From the NCBI GenBank assembly GCA_964561005.1, contig CAZLNO010000055.1, forward strand, positions 1-25,674: a stretch of 25,674 bases of DNA. The letters run 5' to 3'. Both the position numbers and the translations under genes were made by a program. This stretch comes from CAZLNO01 sp964561005 (GTDB lineage: Bacteria; Pseudomonadota; Alphaproteobacteria; Kiloniellales; Rhodovibrionaceae). The notes beneath the pieces were generated by a model. The model ran no database searches. It was not told the DNA's origin and saw nothing but the letters and a program-made list of their open reading frames with translations. Of the stretch, positions 22,168-25,674 are shown in pieces (the stretch's first letter is position 1; every line of letters starts with the position of its first letter).

Positions 22168-22260
22168 GCGGGGCGCGGATTCCAGCCCGCGGGCCGAACG
22201 TTTCCCCGCCCCGCGGCGAAACCTACCGGTCGCGGACGGGAGCCCCCGACCGGCCAAGGT
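22168..22260 (+). repeat. Family 2 direct repeat, copy B
   Basis: About 93 bp matching 21061-21151 in the same direction. The GAACGTTT half-site (22196-22203) is kept, but its partner and the left arm of the terminal hairpin have decayed. Similarity stops at T22260, which is also the first + strand base of the subtilase stop codon. Confidence 0.85.
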
Positions 22261-25148
22261 CAAATCGTCTCGACATCCCCCGGCGTCACCAAAACCGGGA
22301 CCCCTTCCGCCGCGAGGATGTCGGTTGCCTGGGTGTCGTCGATCTCGCCGGTCACCGCCTCGGTGCGGTCGATGACGCCCCGGGCGGAGGCCAGGTCATC
22401 CTCCACGGTCCATGCGGTGCCGGCGTTCGCGAAGGCCTGCGCATAGGCCTCGCCCACCGTCAGCTTGTTGGTTACCGCCGTGGCGTCGTTCAGGGTCTCG
22501 ACGCTGCCGTCGCCATCCAGGTCGATGTCGCTGTCGTCGCGCGCGCCGGCGATGATGTCGGTGATGATGTCGCCCAGGTTGATGCCCTGGTCCAGGCGCT
22601 GCAGCACCTGGTCCGTCCAGAAGTCCAGGCCGGCGTCGTCGGGCGCGCGGTCGAAGAGGTTGTCGAAGACCTGGGTCACGAAGCCCTCGACGGCCGCCCG
22701 GTCGGCGCCGGCCGCCGCCTCTGGCGCCAGGAAGGGGAAGACGCCCTGCGCCTCGTCGCTCAGGCGGAAGGACTCGGAAATGTCGTCCAGGATCCGGCCC
22801 GCCGGTCGGCCGTCCGCCAAGCCCTCCTGGAACTGCCCCAGCCAGAAGTCCAGGCCCACGGGATCTGGCGCGCGGTCGAAGTAGCCGACGTAGATGGCCG
22901 TTACCTGCTCGATCGCCGCCAGCGACGCGAAGTCCAGCGGCTCGGTCACGTCGATCGTGGCGCTGGCCTGGGCCGTGGCGCCGTCCGCGCCGGTGAGCGT
23001 GTAGACCAGGCTGTCCACGCCGGCGAAGCCGGCCGCCGGGGTGTAGCTGATGGTGCCGTCGGGGTTGACCGTGGCGCTCCCGTTCGACGGTCCCTCGGCC
23101 AGGGCGACGCTCAGGCCGGGGGCCTCGCCGTCCGCGTCGTTGGCCAGCACCTCCAGCCTCGCCGTCCGCCCGGCGTCGACCACGAAGCGGTCGTCGGCCA
23201 CCGCCAGGCTCGGCTGATTGAGGGCGACCTCGACCCCGTCCCCGAACACCGCCCGCTCGATATCGACCAAGAGATCCGTCCCGAAGCGCCCGGTCGTGTC
23301 GACGACCTCCACGCCGCCGTCGGTTGTCCGCAGCGTGAAATCGTCTCGGGCGGCCCGGAATGCGGCGGTGTCGAAGCCCGCGCCGCCGCGCAGCTCGTCA
23401 TCGCCGCGGCCGCCCTCCAGGCGGTTGTCGGCCTGGTTGCCGATCAGCAGGTCGTCGCCGTCTCCCGCCACCGCCTCCTCGATAAGCGTCTGCGGACCAA
23501 TGGCCAGGCTCTGCCCGGCGATCGTCCCGCTGCCGCCCGGCCGCAGGTCCAGCACGGCATCGCCGGTGAGCGCGGCGGCGTTGATGCGATCGTGGCCGGC
23601 GATATCGTTCAGCAGCGTGCGGCTGGCCTCCTGCGCGGCGAAGGTCGCGAACTCGTCGGTATAGACATAGGTGTCGTCGCCGTCGGCCGGGCTGCCGAAG
23701 GCGCTCAGTGTCCAGTCGAACAACAGGCCGTCGTCGTTGGCGAAGTCGTCGGTAATCGTGAGGGTCCAGGTGCCCTGCGCGCTCTCGCCCAGGAACTCGT
23801 TGCTGGTGAACACGAAGTCGAGGTTGGTGGCGCCCTCGAAGCCGGAGCCCGGCCGGGTCATCAGGTTGGTCACCGTCCCGGACGGCGATTCCAGAAAAAT
23901 CGAGACGTCGCCCAGGAAGTCGTGCGACAGCGTGATGTCCAGCTCGACGTGCTCGACCTCGAGGTCCTGGTCGATCTCCACGCTCTGCACCACGGGGGCG
24001 GTGGCGTCGACGAAGGCCAGCTCCTGGCGGCCGGCGCCGGCGGACACCTCGTTGGCGAAGGTGTCGCTCTCTTCCCAGGTCTCGGCCAGCCGCACCGCCG
24101 CCCGCGCGTCCACCAGGCCGAAGCCGTAGTTCAGATTGGTATGGAGGCCGCCGCCGTTCCAGGTTTGGGCGGCGTTGGTAAACCAGCCGCCGTTCTCCGG
24201 ATCGTTCTGATGCGCGCTGAGGGCCAGGATCTCCTGCACGTCGCGAAAGCCGAGATCCGGGTTGGCCTCGAGCATGAGGGCGATCACCCCGGAGACCAGC
24301 GGCGCGGCGAAGGAGGTACCCGAGGCCGTGGTGAAATCGTCGAAGGACTGGCCCGGGAACCCCGGCAGGTCGGCTGTCAGCACCTCGGTGCCCGGCGCCG
24401 AGACCAGCACCGGGGCGCCCGGCGTGGTGAAGCCCTCCGGCGCGCCGGGGGCGGCGAAGGTGCCGTTATCGTCCAGCGCGGCCACCGGGATGGTGAAGCG
24501 CGAGTTCTGGAAGTTGTGGAAATTGGCGTCGCCGAAGCCGGAGCCCGTGAGGTCGAACAGCCCGCCGGCGTTGAAGTCGTTGCCGGAGGCGAAGACGATG
24601 TTGGTGCCCAGGCCGCCGCGCCCCTGGGCGACGGCGTCTTCCAGCTCCCGCGCGGCGGTCTGGAACGCCGGGTCCTTGAAGTTGTCCGCGAAAAGCGCGG
24701 TCTGGCCCCAGCTCGCGTTCACCACGTCGAACCGCTCGAACGCCGCCAGGGCGGATTCGGTGCCCAGGCCCACGAGGCTGACCAGCGCGGCGTCCGGCGC
24801 GGCGCCCAGCAGGCCGCTGCCGTCGTCGTCCGCCGCGGCCATGCCGGCGACGCCGGTGCCATGCCACCGGCCTTGGCCGAAGAAGAAGTCGGGGCCGCCG
24901 TCGTCCGGGTCGTCGGTGCCGGGGATGAAGTTGCCGCCCTGCGCCGTGTCCAGGTTGCCCGCCAGATCGGGGTGCGTCGGGTCGAGGCCGGTGTCGTTGA
25001 CGGCGATCGAAACCCCCGCGCCCGTGTAGTCCGCCCAGGCCGGAACAACGTTGATGTCCACCCCCGGCGTGCCGCCGGACTGGCCCGTGTTGCGCAGATG
25101 CCACTGGTCCTGGAAGAGGTCTTCGCTGGCGACGTCCACACGGCTCAT
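22260..25148 (-). CDS. Secreted subtilase (S8) with P-domain, RTX repeats, Big_9-like and DUF4214 modules
   Basis: 962 residues from the ATG at 25148 (MSRVDVASED), with GGGGG 7 nt upstream; an ATG at 25208 adds 20 unconserved residues. Domain order: kexin-like S8 protease with D52 (VNDTGLDPTHPD), H96 (HGTGVAG), oxyanion N190 (FASGND) and S279 (SGTSFAAPLVSG); a proprotein-convertase P-domain at about 384-486; RTX calcium-binding nonapeptides at about 559-593 (LIGNQADNRLEGGRGDDELRGGAG split over repeats); a tandem-cadherin/Big_9-like domain at about 645-734; two DUF4214 units at about 743-870 (YFDRAPDPVGLDFW, LFDRAPDDAGLDFW); then an EF-hand-like DLDGDG. It has no Sec signal peptide and no propeptide, so export by a type I system through its C-terminus is likely. 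No type I secretion genes are present. It opposes its neighbours. Confidence 0.92.
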   Translation of the reverse strand: MSRVDVASEDLFQDQWHLRNTGQSGGTPGVDINVVPAWADYTGAGVSIAVNDTGLDPTHPDLAGNLDTAQGGNFIPGTDDPDDGGPDFFFGQGRWHGTGVAGMAAADDDGSGLLGAAPDAALVSLVGLGTESALAAFERFDVVNASWGQTALFADNFKDPAFQTAARELEDAVAQGRGGLGTNIVFASGNDFNAGGLFDLTGSGFGDANFHNFQNSRFTIPVAALDDNGTFAAPGAPEGFTTPGAPVLVSAPGTEVLTADLPGFPGQSFDDFTTASGTSFAAPLVSGVIALMLEANPDLGFRDVQEILALSAHQNDPENGGWFTNAAQTWNGGGLHTNLNYGFGLVDARAAVRLAETWEESDTFANEVSAGAGRQELAFVDATAPVVQSVEIDQDLEVEHVELDITLSHDFLGDVSIFLESPSGTVTNLMTRPGSGFEGATNLDFVFTSNEFLGESAQGTWTLTITDDFANDDGLLFDWTLSAFGSPADGDDTYVYTDEFATFAAQEASRTLLNDIAGHDRINAAALTGDAVLDLRPGGSGTIAGQSLAIGPQTLIEEAVAGDGDDLLIGNQADNRLEGGRGDDELRGGAGFDTAAFRAARDDFTLRTTDGGVEVVDTTGRFGTDLLVDIERAVFGDGVEVALNQPSLAVADDRFVVDAGRTARLEVLANDADGEAPGLSVALAEGPSNGSATVNPDGTISYTPAAGFAGVDSLVYTLTGADGATAQASATIDVTEPLDFASLAAIEQVTAIYVGYFDRAPDPVGLDFWLGQFQEGLADGRPAGRILDDISESFRLSDEAQGVFPFLAPEAAAGADRAAVEGFVTQVFDNLFDRAPDDAGLDFWTDQVLQRLDQGINLGDIITDIIAGARDDSDIDLDGDGSVETLNDATAVTNKLTVGEAYAQAFANAGTAWTVEDDLASARGVIDRTEAVTGEIDDTQATDILAAEGVPVLVTPGDVETI

Positions 25149-25278
25149 CGTAACCCCCCGGCTGGGTTCCCACCCCGTATTTACGCGGCGATCGTATCGG
25201 AAGTTCAACCCGCCGGCACTGACGCGCCTTCAGCTTCCCGTGAGCGGCGGAGGCGGCGTTTCGCTTTCGTGACGACCG

Positions 25279-25305
25279 TTTACATTCCGGGGTCGTGCTG
25301 ATAAG
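25279..25305 (+). promoter_or_regulatory. Weak candidate promoter for prs
   Basis: TTTACA (25279-25284) and GATAAG (25300-25305) resemble -35 and -10 boxes (5 and 4 of 6) with a short 15-nt spacer, about 85 bp before the prs ATG. The rest of 25149-25389 shows no gene. Confidence 0.28.
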
Positions 25306-25389
25306 TTCCGCGCGCCCTCGGCGGGGTCAGGACGGCGCCGGACGAGGGCGGAAAGAACCGCAGCAAGCAGCCCAGCCCCTGGACCCAAG

Positions 25390-25674
25390 ATGCGCATTCT
25401 CACCGGGAACAGCAATCGGCCCCTGGCCGAGGCCATCTCGGCATATCTCAACCTGCCGCTGACCAAGGCCAGCGTCCGCCGCTTCTCCGACATGGAAGTC
25501 TTCGTGGAGATCCAGGAGAACATCCGCGGCGAGGACGTCTTCCTGATCCAGTCGACCTGCTATCCGGCGAACGACAACCTGATGGAGCTGCTGGTCTCGC
25601 TGGACGCGCTGCACCGCGCCTCGGCCCGGCGGGTGACCGCCGTGATCCCCTACTACGGCTATGCGCGCCAGGAC
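25390..25674 (+). CDS. prs: Ribose-phosphate pyrophosphokinase, N-terminal part only
   Basis: 95 codons from ATG at 25390 to the window edge, out of about 310 in the full protein. The start MRILTGNSNRPLAEAISAYLNLPL, then VRRFSDMEVFVEIQENIRGEDVFLIQSTCYPANDNLMELLVSLDALHRASARRVTAVIPYYGYARQD, is the classical PRPP synthetase N-terminal domain, including the FSD(G/M)E motif, QS(T)..P.ND.LMELL and the ATP-site PYYGYARQD. The enzyme makes PRPP from ribose-5-phosphate and ATP for nucleotide, histidine and tryptophan synthesis. It lies downstream of the lgt - midA - pgeF - lipoprotein run as in other Rhodospirillales, with the subtilase inserted in between on the other strand. Confidence 0.95.
   Translation, partial: MRILTGNSNRPLAEAISAYLNLPLTKASVRRFSDMEVFVEIQENIRGEDVFLIQSTCYPANDNLMELLVSLDALHRASARRVTAVIPYYGYARQD

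Noticed and set aside
21279..25301. Long + strand open frame (about 1340 codons) across the lipoprotein and subtilase genes
   Set aside because: It is out of frame with the lipoprotein and antisense to the subtilase, whose catalytic motifs are intact; composition is that of a shadow.

Overview
The window is about 25.7 kb of very GC-rich DNA (roughly 70 percent by eye) from an alphaproteobacterium, most likely a Rhodospirillales or Kiloniellales relative. The reasons are the gene neighbourhoods (zapA - 6S RNA - fthC - ymdB; ubiK facing lgt - midA - pgeF, with prs further on), the glutamyl-Q tRNA(Asp) synthetase, the single-chain indolepyruvate ferredoxin oxidoreductase and the overall protein style. 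Species-level placement cannot be made by reading. Nearly all of the window is ordinary chromosomal housekeeping DNA; no CRISPR array, tRNA, rRNA, transposase or recognisable defence system was seen.

Layout. 1-343: start of a GMC-type flavin oxidoreductase, cut by the window edge. 496-2519: a VTT/DedA-type membrane protein, DsbB and a ketopantoate reductase on the + strand. 2671-6192: a large single-chain 2-oxoacid (indolepyruvate) ferredoxin oxidoreductase on the - strand. 6456-8025: divergent gluQ and an AlkA-type glycosylase. 8104-9583: an alpha/beta-hydrolase esterase and an HNH-family protein. 9556-11821: a - strand cluster reading DUF4164 coiled-coil protein, ZapA, 6S RNA, 5-formyltetrahydrofolate cyclo-ligase and a YmdB-type phosphodiesterase. 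12030-16216: transketolase, class I fructose-bisphosphate aldolase and glyceraldehyde-3-phosphate dehydrogenase, a central carbon (Calvin, pentose phosphate and lower glycolysis) cluster. 16468-20904: UbiK on the - strand, then lgt, midA, pgeF and a creatinase-fold hydrolase on the + strand. 21235-25148: a lipoprotein gene and an opposing secreted subtilase with P-domain, RTX and DUF4214 modules. 25390-end: the start of prs.

The most interesting material lies between and inside these genes. (i) A composite inverted repeat with 29-bp arms and internal G/C hairpins fills two convergent intergenic gaps (2526-2664 and 16238-16464). (ii) A direct repeat of about 92 bp brackets the lipoprotein gene (21061-21151 and 22168-22260), and its second copy ends on the first base of the subtilase stop codon. 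(iii) A palindromic repeat at 21161-21231 supplies the ATG that would otherwise be taken as the lipoprotein start. (iv) Two enzymes have lost textbook residues: the HNH protein has lost three of four zinc-knuckle cysteines, and the M24 protein has lost all five metal ligands. (v) The subtilase looks like an accessory insertion in an otherwise conserved block leading to prs. I did not find a convincing novel multi-gene system. The repeat-bounded 20.9-25.4 kb segment is the best candidate for recent rearrangement.
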